From contig JAVBMC010000070.1 in the NCBI GenBank assembly GCA_031552845.1, positions 1 to 43,041 on the forward strand: a stretch of 43,041 nucleotides of DNA. The letters are read 5' to 3'. The position numbers were made by a program, and so were the translations under genes. This DNA is from JAVBMC01 sp031552845. GTDB taxonomy: Bacteria > Verrucomicrobiota > Kiritimatiellia > RFP12 > DVOR01. Of the stretch, positions 26,007 to 33,874 are shown in pieces. Each line of letters opens with the position of its first letter. Within the stretch, counting starts at the first letter, position 1. Under the pieces are notes generated by a model. The model was not told the origin of the DNA, did no database searches, and worked only from the letters and a program-made list of their open reading frames with translations.

Positions 26007-26933
26007 ATGAAGTTGTGGTTAGGGTTGAGTTTGTTGTTCTTGTCAGCGGTGTGTGCGTGGGGTGGGGAGACGTATTTGGTGGTGGATTTGTCGGGTGGGG
26101 TGGGGGCGGAGCGGTTTGGGGTGCGTTATTGTGATGTTGCCCCGGATGTGAGTAACGATGTTTGCCGGACGTCTGAGTTGTGGCTGCGGTTGGTGCCGGC
26201 GGGGGCGTTTGTGATGGGGTCGCCGGTGGGTGAGTTGGGGCGGGATGTGAATGAGGCGCAGCATATGGTGACGTTGTCTAAACCGTTCTACATGGGGGTG
26301 TTTGAGGTGACGCAGAAGCAGTGGGAGTTGGTGTTGGGGCGAAATCCGTCGCAGCATAAGGGCGATACACGTCCGGTGGAGCATGTGACATATGATGAGA
26401 TCCGCGGCATGGTAAGGGGGGAGCATCGGGCGGAGGTGGCGGAGGGGTCGTTCATGGGGGTGTTACGGCGTAAAACGGGGTTGGCATTTGATTTGCCGAC
26501 GGAGGCGCAGTGGGAGTATGCGTGTAGAGCGGGTACGGGGTCGGCGTTGAATAGCGGGAGGGATTTGTGTGGGGTGATTGAGTGCGGGAATTTGGCGCAG
26601 GTGGGGCGGTATCGGGGTAATGTGGGGGATGGCAAGGGGGGCTTTGCGGAGCATACGAAGGTGGGGTCTTATGCGCCGAATGCGTGGGGGTTGTATGACA
26701 TGCATGGGAATGTGTATGAGTGGTGTTTGGATTGGTATGAGCCGGAGTTGGGGACGAATGCGGTGGTGGATCCAAAGGGGCCGTTGGCGGGGGGCGACCG
26801 GGTGGTGCGTGGGGGGTATTATTATGTGGGGGCGGAGTTTTGCCGCGCGGGGTATCGGCATTTTTATGATCCGGGGGGAGCGGGGTATGATGGGACGGGG
26901 CTGAGAGTGAGTGTGGAGAGAAGTAATAAGTAA
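26007..26933 (+). CDS. secreted single-module SUMF1 protein
   Basis: A 308-aa protein with a signal peptide and one SUMF1 module. Its first 90 residues and the leader DNA (GGAGTTTTATGAAGTTGTGG) are almost identical to the start of the upstream three-module gene, indicating recent duplication. The motifs GVFEVTQKQWELV, DLPTEAQWEYACRAG and NAWGLYDMHGNVYEWCLDW are intact. The region corresponding to the FGE Cys pair reads RGGYYYVGAEFCRAG, with only one Cys, so formylglycine-generating activity is unlikely. The last codons and the stop (RSNK*) lie inside a dispersed GTAATAAGT repeat, so the original C-terminus may have been replaced. It is the last gene of the operon. Confidence 0.83.
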   Translation: MKLWLGLSLLFLSAVCAWGGETYLVVDLSGGVGAERFGVRYCDVAPDVSNDVCRTSELWLRLVPAGAFVMGSPVGELGRDVNEAQHMVTLSKPFYMGVFEVTQKQWELVLGRNPSQHKGDTRPVEHVTYDEIRGMVRGEHRAEVAEGSFMGVLRRKTGLAFDLPTEAQWEYACRAGTGSALNSGRDLCGVIECGNLAQVGRYRGNVGDGKGGFAEHTKVGSYAPNAWGLYDMHGNVYEWCLDWYEPELGTNAVVDPKGPLAGGDRVVRGGYYYVGAEFCRAGYRHFYDPGGAGYDGTGLRVSVERSNK

Positions 26934-26955
26934 GAGGTAATAGGTAATAAGTTGA
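26921..26955. repeat. GTAATAAGT repeat, left (direct) copy
   Basis: AAGTAATAAGTAAGAGG followed by TAATAGGTAATAAGTT. A nearly identical copy occurs at 33460-33494 and an inverted copy at 27100-27135. This copy provides the stop codon of the upstream SUMF1 gene. Confidence 0.75.
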
Positions 26956-26988
26956 GAGTGGAGGGGCTGGCGCGGTGGAGGTGGATGG

Positions 26989-27030
26989 AAGCTCACGCGG
27001 AGACGCGGAGTCGCGGAGATGAGAGAGGGA
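26989..27030. repeat. CGCGGAG dispersed repeat, copy c
   Basis: CTCACGCGGAGACGCGGAG followed by TCGCGGAGATGAGAGAGG. It lies between inverted copies of the GTAATAAGT repeat. Confidence 0.75.
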
Positions 27031-27036
27031 GAGTAT

Positions 27037-27071
27037 AATGCCGGCGAGGACGTCGGCGCTCCCAGTGGGGA
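27037..27071. repeat. AATGCCGGCGAGGA / CGCTCCCAGT repeat, copy 1
   Basis: AATGCCGGCGAGGACG and GCGCTCCCAGTGGGGA. The same two blocks recur at 35247-35287 with a slightly longer middle. Confidence 0.65.
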
Positions 27072-27099
27072 GGGGGGGAGTTTTAGGGTTGACGGGATG

Positions 27100-27135
27100 T
27101 TGACTTATTACTTATGACCTGTTACTTATTACTTT
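27100..27135. repeat. GTAATAAGT repeat, inverted copy
   Basis: Read on the minus strand it is AAAGTAATAAGTAACAGG then TCATAAGTAATAAGTCAA, matching the copy at 26921 at about 31 of 34 positions. With that copy it brackets about 215 bp. Confidence 0.7.
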
Positions 27136-27158
27136 GTCTTATGGTTTGGGGTTTGTGT

Positions 27159-27187
27159 TTGACTTTGAGGCGGGTTTGGGGTAAAAT
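27159..27187 (+). promoter_or_regulatory. promoter of tRNA-Lys
   Basis: TTGACT (27159-27164), a 17-nt spacer and TAAAAT (27182-27187), about 15 nt before the tRNA. Confidence 0.6.
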
Positions 27188-27202
27188 GCGCCCCTTCGTT
27201 GT

Positions 27203-27278
27203 TGGACCTTAGCTCAGTCGGTAGAGCATAACACTTTTAATGTTGGGGTCGCGGGTTCGAATCCCGCAGGTCCAACCA
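27203..27278 (+). tRNA. tRNA-Lys (anticodon UUU)
   Basis: A complete 76-nt cloverleaf. The acceptor stem is TGGACCT/AGGTCCA, the D arm GCTC...GAGC, and the anticodon stem TAACA/TGTTG with loop CTTTTAA (anticodon TTT). The T arm is GCGGG-TTCGAAT-CCCGC, the discriminator is A and the CCA end is encoded. It stands alone between repeat-rich DNA and the permease gene. Confidence 0.96.
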
Positions 27279-27422
27279 TCTTTTAGATATTGAGATGGTT
27301 TGTATGCGTCTGTTTGCTATAGATAGTTTTTTGAACAGGCGGGCGGGCGGATGTCTGCGGGCAGCAGATGGTGTTTTTCTTTTGTGTAATAGTCGTGTTG
27401 TGTCGTGCCATGGGGGTGGTGT

Positions 27423-30400
27423 ATGGTATTGACGTGGGTGAAGAGGGCTTTGGCGCGGCGGCGGGGTCGGTTGGCTTTGTGCGGGTGTGTGTGTGCTGTA
27501 GCGGCGGCGGCTTTGTCTGGCGGCTTGGTGCTGGGGGGGATTCTGGAGGCACGGCTGGCGAAGTTGGCTTTGGCGAAGTCGGGGGGATTCTGTACAGCAA
27601 TTGTGCGGGGGAACTCTGTGTTGCCGGGCAAGGTGGTGGCGAGGCTGGAGTCTCACATCATGAGGCCGATTGGGGTGTTGTTGTTAAAGGGTGATTTGGT
27701 TGGGGATGGCGTGGTGGGGCCTGCGAATGTGTCGGTGTTGGGGGTGAGGAGTGGGGAAATCTCACGCGGAGACGCGGAGGCGCGGAGGGAGGGAGAGGAG
27801 AGAGAAGAGGATGGGGCTAAACGCGGTGCGGCGGTTTCGGCGAAACCTGCCCTACCTTTTGGGAGTAGGGCTGACGCGAGGGAAAGAAGCAGGGAGTTGT
27901 TGCCGCATAAGGGTGTGTGGTGTGGGGAGGCGTTGCAGGGGGAGTTTACTGGGTTCCGTGTGGTGAGGCCGCAGGTGGTTGCGGCGGAGGTGCCGTTTGG
28001 AAGTGGAGGGGAGTCGGCAGGGGTGCGGCTGTCGTTGAGTGAGTTGGAGACGCGGCGGAGTTTTGGGGGTGCGTGTGGTTTTTCGTTTGAGCGTGGGAGT
28101 GGCGCGGCGAATAATTTGTGGGTGAATCGGGAATGGTTGAGTGCTGCAGTGGGGGTGCCGGGGGGCGCGAATGTGGTGCTGTCGTACATGTGGCCGGAGC
28201 TGGCGCGGGAGCAGCTGGGTCAATATTTGGGGTTTGAGGCGGCAGGGGTGTTTTTGTCGAATGGGGTGGTGCGGTCGCGTGAGGTGTTTTTGCCGAGGGG
28301 GGTGGTGGAGGCGTTTGAGGGCGTGGAGGGGGTGTCGAAGGGGGTGGCGTTCTTGGGGGATGATGTGGCAGGGTCAGGGTTTGGGTTTGTGTTGGCGCAT
28401 GGGGAGAGAGCGTTGTTGAATGGGGCGTTGCTGCCGGAGGGGGCGGCGCGGAAGTTCCCGATGGATGTGAAGGTGGCGTGGCGGTTCTTTGGGAGTGATG
28501 GGCGGTTGGTGGCGACGCAGGCGGTGGTGCGGGTGGAGGGTGTGTTTGAGGAATCGGAGGCGGCGAAGTGGCGGGGGGTGATGCCGGCGTTTCCGGGGTT
28601 AGAGGGGGCGGATTCGTGTGCGGATTGGGATGTGGGGTTTGCGTTGGATGAGGCGAAGCTGAGGGATCCGGCGGTGGAGGCGTATTGGAAGAAGTTCCGC
28701 GAGACGCCGAAGCTGGTGGTGCCGTATGAGTTGGGCGCGGCGATGTTTGGCGGGGTGTTGGGGTCGGTGATGGTGCTGGATGGGGTGAAGGAGCTGCCGG
28801 AGGTATCTCCGGAGCAATTGGGTTTTGTGTTTCGGGATTTGCGGGCGGAGGCGCGGGTTGCGGGCGCAGGGGCGAATGATTTGAAGGGGTTGTTTGGGGG
28901 GATGGCGTTTGTGGTGGTGGTGTCGGCTTTGTTGTTGGTGGGGTTGGTGTTGGGTTTGGATGTCGCAGGGCGGAGCGAGGAGATTGGGGTGTTGCGGGTG
29001 TTGGGGTTTGGCACGCGGCGGATTGGTTTGCTGTTGCTGGCGGAGTATTCGCCGGGGGTGGTGTTGGGGAGCGGTGTGGGGGCTTGTTTGGGCGTGGGGG
29101 TTGCGGGCGTGTTGCCGTGGTTGGGAAGTGGTGCGGTGTTTGCGCCGTTGGCGGGTGTGAATGGGAGTGCTGTGGGGAAACTGTTGGCGGCGAATTGGGG
29201 GATGGTGGTTGGGTGTGTGGTTGTGGCGTGGGGGTGTGTGGCGGTGTTGGGTTTGCTGGCGGCGTGGGTGGCGTTGCGGGCGAAGGTGAAGGGTGTGTTG
29301 CCGGTGGGATTGCTGCGGCCAACGGTGGGGAATCTCACGCGAAGGCGCGGGGAGGATGGAAGTTCACGCGGAGGCGCGGAGTCGCGGAGTGAGAGAAGAG
29401 AAGAGAAAGTATCCGCAGATTTCACAGATGGACGCAGATGGAGAGTGGAGAGGAACGTGGTGTGGGGAGTTATAGCGTGTGTTTCATTGGTGACGTGTGG
29501 GGTGTGGTTGTTAGCGTGGCCGGTGGGGGGGGACGCAGGCGGGGCGTTCTTTGGCGGCGGGTTTTGTCTGCTGGGGGCATTGTTGGTATTGGGGCGGTTA
29601 GTGTTGGGTTGGCTGGGGCGTGGGTTTGCGGGGTCGGCTTGGCGGGGCGTGGCGCGGTATGGGCAGGCGGCGCCGTCGCGGGCGTTGTTGGTGGCGGGGT
29701 TGATTGGGTTGGAGGTGTTTGTCTGCGTGGGGATTGTGGCGATGCTGCCGGTGCCGGAGTCGGCAGGGACGGGTGGATTTGATGAGATTGTAACGGCGTC
29801 GCGGGGGCTGTCGCGTGATGAGGTGGCGCGTTGGCAGAAATTGAATGGCGAGGGGGCTGTGATTGTGCCGTGCCGGGTGTTGGCGGGGGATGTGGCGTCG
29901 TGTTTGAATTTGAATAAGACGGTGACGCCGCAGGTGGTGGGGTGTGATTTGGAGGCGTTGGCGAAGCTGGGGGCTTTTGCGAATGGTCAGACGGGCGTGT
30001 GGGAGCGGATTGTTTGGGACGGTGAGAGCGCGGTTCCGGTGTTGGGGGGCGATCAGACGACGTTGGCGTATGGGTTGAAGGTGTCGGCGGGGACGCAGTT
30101 GGATTTGCATGGACGGGAGTTTGTGGTGGAGGGGGCGTTGCCGGTGCGTGCGGGAGTGTTGCAGGGGATGCTGTTGGCGGATGAGCGGGCGGTGAGCGCG
30201 GTGAATCCGGGCGGGGGGTATGAGTTGTTTTTGTGTAAGGGGGTGGAGAAGTTTCCGCGCGAGCTGACGGGGTATTTGCGGCGTGAGGGATGCGCGGCGA
30301 AGCTGGCGGCGCTGTCGGAGGTGGAGCATACGTATATTGTGCTGTTCTTGGCGTTGGGGGGAATCGGGGTGGTGTTTGGTTTGCTGGGGCTGGCGTTGTT

Positions 30401-30710
30401 GATTGGGGCGAATGCGGCGGCGCGTGAGGGTGAGCTGGCGGTGTTGCGAGCGTGCGGGGTTCCGTTGAGGGTGTTGAAGGGAATGGTGTTTTGGGATACG
30501 GCTGCGCCGGCTTTGGCGGGGCTGGTGTTTGGTTTGCTGTCGGCGTTGCTGGCGGTGCGTCCGGTGGCAACAGTGTTGGGGCAGGAGGTGCCGTGGGGTT
30601 TGGTAGCGGCGTTGACAGGCGCGATGTTTGCGGTGACGCTGTTGGCGTTGGGGTTGGGTGTGAAGTTGGTGCTGCGGCGTCCGGTGGTGGCGGTGTTGAA
30701 GGGTGAGTGA
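27423..30710 (+). CDS. long FtsX-type ABC transporter permease with repeat-derived inserts
   Basis: About 1095 aa. Residues 1-45 hold a basic start and first membrane helix. A large extracytoplasmic region follows, then a membrane block with the FtsX signature SEEIGVLRVLGFGTRRIGLLLLAEY (around nt 28970-29050), further helices, and a second block with EGELAVLRACGVPLRVLKGM near the C-terminus. This is the double-FtsX layout of lipoprotein-release or MacB-like permeases. No ATPase gene is adjacent. The ATG at 27423 follows a GGGGGTGG. Two segments look foreign: residues about 112-157 and 636-672 are highly charged and are encoded by copies of intergenic repeats (27758-27880, 29332-29440). The frame stays open, so the gene may be functional. 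The stop overlaps the dus start (TGATG). Confidence 0.78.
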   Translation: MVLTWVKRALARRRGRLALCGCVCAVAAAALSGGLVLGGILEARLAKLALAKSGGFCTAIVRGNSVLPGKVVARLESHIMRPIGVLLLKGDLVGDGVVGPANVSVLGVRSGEISRGDAEARREGEEREEDGAKRGAAVSAKPALPFGSRADARERSRELLPHKGVWCGEALQGEFTGFRVVRPQVVAAEVPFGSGGESAGVRLSLSELETRRSFGGACGFSFERGSGAANNLWVNREWLSAAVGVPGGANVVLSYMWPELAREQLGQYLGFEAAGVFLSNGVVRSREVFLPRGVVEAFEGVEGVSKGVAFLGDDVAGSGFGFVLAHGERALLNGALLPEGAARKFPMDVKVAWRFFGSDGRLVATQAVVRVEGVFEESEAAKWRGVMPAFPGLEGADSCADWDVGFALDEAKLRDPAVEAYWKKFRETPKLVVPYELGAAMFGGVLGSVMVLDGVKELPEVSPEQLGFVFRDLRAEARVAGAGANDLKGLFGGMAFVVVVSALLLVGLVLGLDVAGRSEEIGVLRVLGFGTRRIGLLLLAEYSPGVVLGSGVGACLGVGVAGVLPWLGSGAVFAPLAGVNGSAVGKLLAANWGMVVGCVVVAWGCVAVLGLLAAWVALRAKVKGVLPVGLLRPTVGNLTRRRGEDGSSRGGAESRSERREEKVSADFTDGRRWRVERNVVWGVIACVSLVTCGVWLLAWPVGGDAGGAFFGGGFCLLGALLVLGRLVLGWLGRGFAGSAWRGVARYGQAAPSRALLVAGLIGLEVFVCVGIVAMLPVPESAGTGGFDEIVTASRGLSRDEVARWQKLNGEGAVIVPCRVLAGDVASCLNLNKTVTPQVVGCDLEALAKLGAFANGQTGVWERIVWDGESAVPVLGGDQTTLAYGLKVSAGTQLDLHGREFVVEGALPVRAGVLQGMLLADERAVSAVNPGGGYELFLCKGVEKFPRELTGYLRREGCAAKLAALSEVEHTYIVLFLALGGIGVVFGLLGLALLIGANAAAREGELAVLRACGVPLRVLKGMVFWDTAAPALAGLVFGLLSALLAVRPVATVLGQEVPWGLVAALTGAMFAVTLLALGLGVKLVLRRPVVAVLKGE
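27758..27810. repeat. CGCGGAG dispersed repeat, copy d, inside the permease reading frame
   Basis: CTCACGCGGAGACGCGGAG followed by GCGCGGAGGGAGGGAG. It encodes a charged stretch (ISRGDAEARREGEEREED) in the permease. Confidence 0.75.
27813..27880. repeat. CGGTGCGGCGGTTTCGGCGAAAC repeat family, copy 1, inside the permease reading frame
   Basis: ACGCGGTGCGGCGGTTTCGG, then CGAAACCTGCCCTACC and TTTTGGGAGTAGGGCTGA. The same element lies between genes at 35166-35226. Here it is translated (AKRGAAVSAKPALPFGSRAD). Confidence 0.72.
29332..29440. repeat. CGCGGAG dispersed repeat, copy e (double), inside the permease reading frame
   Basis: A partial unit (CTCACGCGAAGGCGCGGGG), a full unit (TTCACGCGGAGGCGCGGAG...) and then ATCCGCAGATTTCACAGATG and GACGCAGATGG, a second intergenic-type repeat. 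The translated product is charged (RRRGEDGSSRGGAESRSERR) and separates two membrane blocks. Confidence 0.72.
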
Positions 30711-31726
30711 TGGGTGGTGGTGATTTAGTTGTGCCGGAGGGGGCGTTGCTGTTGGCGCCGATGGCGGGGTTTACGAATGCGCCGATGCGGATGGTGGCGC
30801 GGGAGTTTGGGGCGTGGCGGACGTTTACGGAGATGGTGAGCGCGGAGGGGTTGAAGTATCGGTCGCAGGGGACGTTTGCGTTGTTGGAGTCGCTGCCGGA
30901 GGAGCGGGATTGCGTGGCGCATTTGTATGGGGCGGATCCGGAGTCGTTGGGAGCGGCGGCAGAGGAGGTTTCGGCGTTGGGGCGGTTTGTGGGATTGGAT
31001 TTGAATGCGGGGTGTCCGGTGCCGCATGTGACGAAGTGCGGGGCGGGGTCTGCGTTGATCGGGAAGCCGAAGCTGATTGAGGCGATTGTGCGGAGCATGG
31101 TGAAGCGGACGGATTTGCCGGTTACTGTGAAGACGCGGTTGGGGCCGCATCCACAGGATGTGGCGGTGTTTGATACGCTGGCGGCGGTGGAGGCAGGGGG
31201 CGGTGCGGCGTTGTCGGTGCATGCGCGGTTTACGTCGCAGGGGCATAGCGGGTTTGCGAATTTGGATTTGCTGGCGGAGGTGAAGCAGCGCGCGGGGATT
31301 CCGGTGTTTGGTAATGGCGGGGTGTTGACTGCGGCGGATGTGGCGCGGATGCGGGCGACGGGTGTGGATGGGGTGATGGTGGCGCGGGGGGCGTTTGGGA
31401 ATCCGTGGATCTTTTGTGGCGGCGGGGAGCGGCCTGCGTTGGAGGAGGTGCGGCGGGTGTTGGTGCGGCATGTGGAGTTAGAGCGGGCGTTTCGGGAGCG
31501 GTTGTTGGAGAAGGGGTTGCTGCCGGCGGGTGCGTTGGATGTTGAGGACGGGTGCGTGGCGGCGTTTCGGTGTCATTTGTTCCGTTACTTGAAGGGGTTG
31601 CATGGGGTGACGGCGTTGCGGTCGCGGTTGAATGAGTATAGGTCGTTGGATGAGGTGATGGCGGCGGTGGAGCGTTGTTTGGAGCAGGAGCGTGTTTTTC
31701 GTTTGGAACGTGAAGGAGGAGTGTGA
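30710..31726 (+). CDS. tRNA-dihydrouridine synthase (DusB-like)
   Basis: A 338-aa flavoenzyme reducing specific uridines in tRNA to dihydrouridine using NADPH. Visible features are LLLAPMAGFTNAPMRMVAREFG at the N-terminus, EMVSAEGL, the catalytic-Cys motif LNAGCPVPHVTKCGAGSAL (Cys102), VKTRLG, LSVHARFTSQGHSG and the FMN-phosphate site GNGGVLTAADV...GVMVARGAFGNPWIF. The ATG overlaps the permease stop (TGATG) after GGGTGAG, so the two are probably translationally coupled. Which Dus subclass it is cannot be settled by eye. Confidence 0.9.
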   Translation: MGGGDLVVPEGALLLAPMAGFTNAPMRMVAREFGAWRTFTEMVSAEGLKYRSQGTFALLESLPEERDCVAHLYGADPESLGAAAEEVSALGRFVGLDLNAGCPVPHVTKCGAGSALIGKPKLIEAIVRSMVKRTDLPVTVKTRLGPHPQDVAVFDTLAAVEAGGGAALSVHARFTSQGHSGFANLDLLAEVKQRAGIPVFGNGGVLTAADVARMRATGVDGVMVARGAFGNPWIFCGGGERPALEEVRRVLVRHVELERAFRERLLEKGLLPAGALDVEDGCVAAFRCHLFRYLKGLHGVTALRSRLNEYRSLDEVMAAVERCLEQERVFRLEREGGV

Positions 31727-31727
31727 T

Positions 31728-33449
31728 ATGAAGCGTTTTGTTTTGGTGTGTGCGGCGGTGAGTGCTTTGGCGTGTTTTTGTCAGGCGGCGGTGAATCCGT
31801 TGGCGTCTACGGATGCGGTGAAGGGGGGGACGGTGGTGTTTGCGGGATCGCAGCCGCCGAAGAGTTTGAATTATTATTTGGATAACAATGTTTTTTCGCA
31901 TCAGGTGTTTTCGATGATGTATGAGACGTTGTTGAATATCGATCCGGTCACGGCGGAGTTTGTGCCGGGGCTGGCGAAGTCGTGGACGGTGTCGGAGGAT
32001 AAGCTGACGTTTACGTTTGTGTTGGATGAGGCGGCGAAGTGGAGCGATGGAAGGGCGATCACGGCGGCGGATGTGAAGTGGACGTTTGATGCGGTGATGG
32101 CGCCGTCGAATTTGACGGGGTCGGTGAAGGTGATGCTGGAGGCGTTTGAGTCGCCGGAGGTGGTGGATGCGCAGACGGTGAGGTTTAAGGCGAAGAGTGT
32201 GCATTGGCGGAATCTGCTGGCGGCGGGCGGGTTTGAGATTCTGCCGAAGCATGCGTTTGAGGCGCTGGATTTTAATTTGGTGGCGTTTGTGTTTCCGGTG
32301 GTGTCGGGGCCGTATCGGCTGGGGCAGCATGATGAGGGGCGCGAGCTGGTGATGGAGCGGCGGAAGGATTGGTGGGGCGCGGCGCGGGAGGTGAATCGGC
32401 ATGTGTGTAACTTCGATACGGTGCGGTTCCGTTTCTTCGGCGATCCGATGAATGCGTTCGAGGCGTTTAAGAAGGGCGATGTGGATGTGTATGCGGTGTA
32501 TATGTCGCGCATCTGGAATAATGAAACGCAGGGGGAGCGGTTTGATAAGAATTGGATTTTGAAGCAGCGGATAGAGAACTTGAAGCCGGTGGGGTTCCAG
32601 GGCTTTGCGATGAATCTGCGCAAGCCGCCATTTGATGATGTGCGGGTGCGCAAGGCGTTTGCGTATCTGCTCGACCGCGAGACGTTGAATACGACGTTGA
32701 TGTTTGGCGCGTATTTCCTGCAGCGGTCGTATTGGGAGGATTTGTATGATGCGAAACATCCGTGCGCGAACACGGAGTATCGCTACGATCCGGCGAAGGC
32801 GTTGGAGCTGTTGAAGGAGGCGGGCTGGGCGCGCGATGTGAAGTCGGGCAAGCTGATGAAGGATGGCAAGGCGTTGGAATTTACGTTCCTCACACGCGAT
32901 GGCAGCACGGATAATTTTCTGGCAGTGTATTCGGATGCGTTGAGCAAGGTGGGCGTGCAGATGAAGATCGTGCGGAAGGATTTTGCGGCGTGGATGCGCG
33001 ATATGGACAGCTTTAACTTTGAGATGACGTGGGCGTCGTGGTCGAGCAGTTTGTTCAAGGATCCGGAATCGATGTGGAGCAGCGCCGAGGCCGAGCGCGC
33101 GGCGGGTAATAACTGCACGGGCTTTAAGAACAAGGAGGTCGATGCGCTGATCGAAAAGCAGAAGAGCTGCTTTGACCTTGAGGAGCGTAATGCGATCCTG
33201 CGGCGGATTGATAAGCTGGTGTCGGACGAAGTACCGTATGTGCTGCTGTGGAATATCCGCGCGACGCGGCTGTTGTATTGGAACAAGTTCGGCATGCCGC
33301 GCAATCCGCTGGGTAAATATGGAGACGAGTTCTTTGCGCTGTCGTACTGGTGGTATGATGAAGACAGTGCGGCGGAGCTGGATGATGCGTTGCAGAACCG
33401 CACACCATTGCCCAAGCGTCCGGAGCTGGTGCCCTACGTGGGACCGTGA
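31728..33449 (+). CDS. extracellular solute-binding protein, family 5 (YejA-like)
   Basis: A 573-aa periplasmic binding protein with a signal peptide (MKRFVLVCAAVSALACFCQA) after AAGGAGGA. The SBP_bac_5 pattern is clear: NYYLDNNVFSHQVFSMMYETLL, LAKSWTVSEDKLTFTFVLDEAAKWSDGR, ITAADVKWTFD, GPYRL and DVRVRKAFAYLLDRETLN. The C-terminal segment FALSYWWYDEDSAAELDDAL resembles YejA-type peptide-binding proteins. Transporter permease and ATPase genes, which normally follow, are absent, so it is an orphan here. The codon composition changes around nt 32400 from G/T-rich to more C-rich. The gene is followed by dispersed repeats, with no terminator seen. Confidence 0.87.
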   Translation: MKRFVLVCAAVSALACFCQAAVNPLASTDAVKGGTVVFAGSQPPKSLNYYLDNNVFSHQVFSMMYETLLNIDPVTAEFVPGLAKSWTVSEDKLTFTFVLDEAAKWSDGRAITAADVKWTFDAVMAPSNLTGSVKVMLEAFESPEVVDAQTVRFKAKSVHWRNLLAAGGFEILPKHAFEALDFNLVAFVFPVVSGPYRLGQHDEGRELVMERRKDWWGAAREVNRHVCNFDTVRFRFFGDPMNAFEAFKKGDVDVYAVYMSRIWNNETQGERFDKNWILKQRIENLKPVGFQGFAMNLRKPPFDDVRVRKAFAYLLDRETLNTTLMFGAYFLQRSYWEDLYDAKHPCANTEYRYDPAKALELLKEAGWARDVKSGKLMKDGKALEFTFLTRDGSTDNFLAVYSDALSKVGVQMKIVRKDFAAWMRDMDSFNFEMTWASWSSSLFKDPESMWSSAEAERAAGNNCTGFKNKEVDALIEKQKSCFDLEERNAILRRIDKLVSDEVPYVLLWNIRATRLLYWNKFGMPRNPLGKYGDEFFALSYWWYDEDSAAELDDALQNRTPLPKRPELVPYVGP

Positions 33450-33459
33450 GGCGAGAGAG

Positions 33460-33494
33460 AAGTAATAAGTAAGAGGTCATAGGTAATAAGTTGG
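33460..33494. repeat. GTAATAAGT repeat, third copy
   Basis: AAGTAATAAGTAAGAGG then TCATAGGTAATAAGTTGG, almost identical to 26921-26955 and again followed closely by a CGCGGAG repeat. Confidence 0.75.
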
Positions 33495-33528
33495 AGAGTG
33501 GGACTGACGCGAGTAGGGGAGTCGGGAA

Positions 33529-33575
33529 AGCTCACGCGGAGACGCGGAGACGCGGAGAGTGAAGGGGAGAGAGGG
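33529..33575. repeat. CGCGGAG dispersed repeat, copy f
   Basis: CTCACGCGGAGACGCGGAG followed by ACGCGGAGAGTGAAGGGG. Confidence 0.75.
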
Positions 33576-33589
33576 GGCGAGTATCGCCG

Positions 33590-33655
33590 AGATCGATGAG
33601 GTCGACGAGATCGTGGTAGGGGGATATGGAGGGCGACTTCGCCGAAGTCGCCGAG
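33590..33655. repeat. GATCGATGAGGTCG / GGCGACTTCG repeat, copy 1
   Basis: GATCGATGAGGTCGACGAG, then ATATGGAGGGCGACTTCGCC and GAAGTCGCCGAG, with an internal hairpin GGCGACTT/AAGTCGCC. A second copy lies at 35091-35155. Confidence 0.7.
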
Positions 33656-33874
33656 CCTGTTTATTTGAGTTCGACGGCTTCGGCGAAGCCGTCCGCCTTG
33701 CGGAGCACGCGACTTCTTCGACTTCCTCGATTTCGTCGTTTGTTTTAGTGATGAATCACTTGAGCGTTCAAAAACGTCCTTTGGCATGTGGTTCCCTGAA
33801 AGCGGTGGATTTATGTTTCGGGGTTGCGCGTGGTTATTTTTTTTATCGTGTCAAAAGCGGGGTGTATTCGTTTT

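Noticed and set aside
27946..29425. Minus-strand frames of 400-460 codons opposite the permease
   Set aside because: They are Pro/Thr/Ser-rich low-complexity translations produced by G/T-rich DNA on the coding strand, with no start signals or domains.
29470..32759. Minus-strand frames of 509 and 542 codons opposite the permease, dus and solute-binding genes
   Set aside because: These show the same compositional artefact, and the plus-strand genes are clearly recognisable families.
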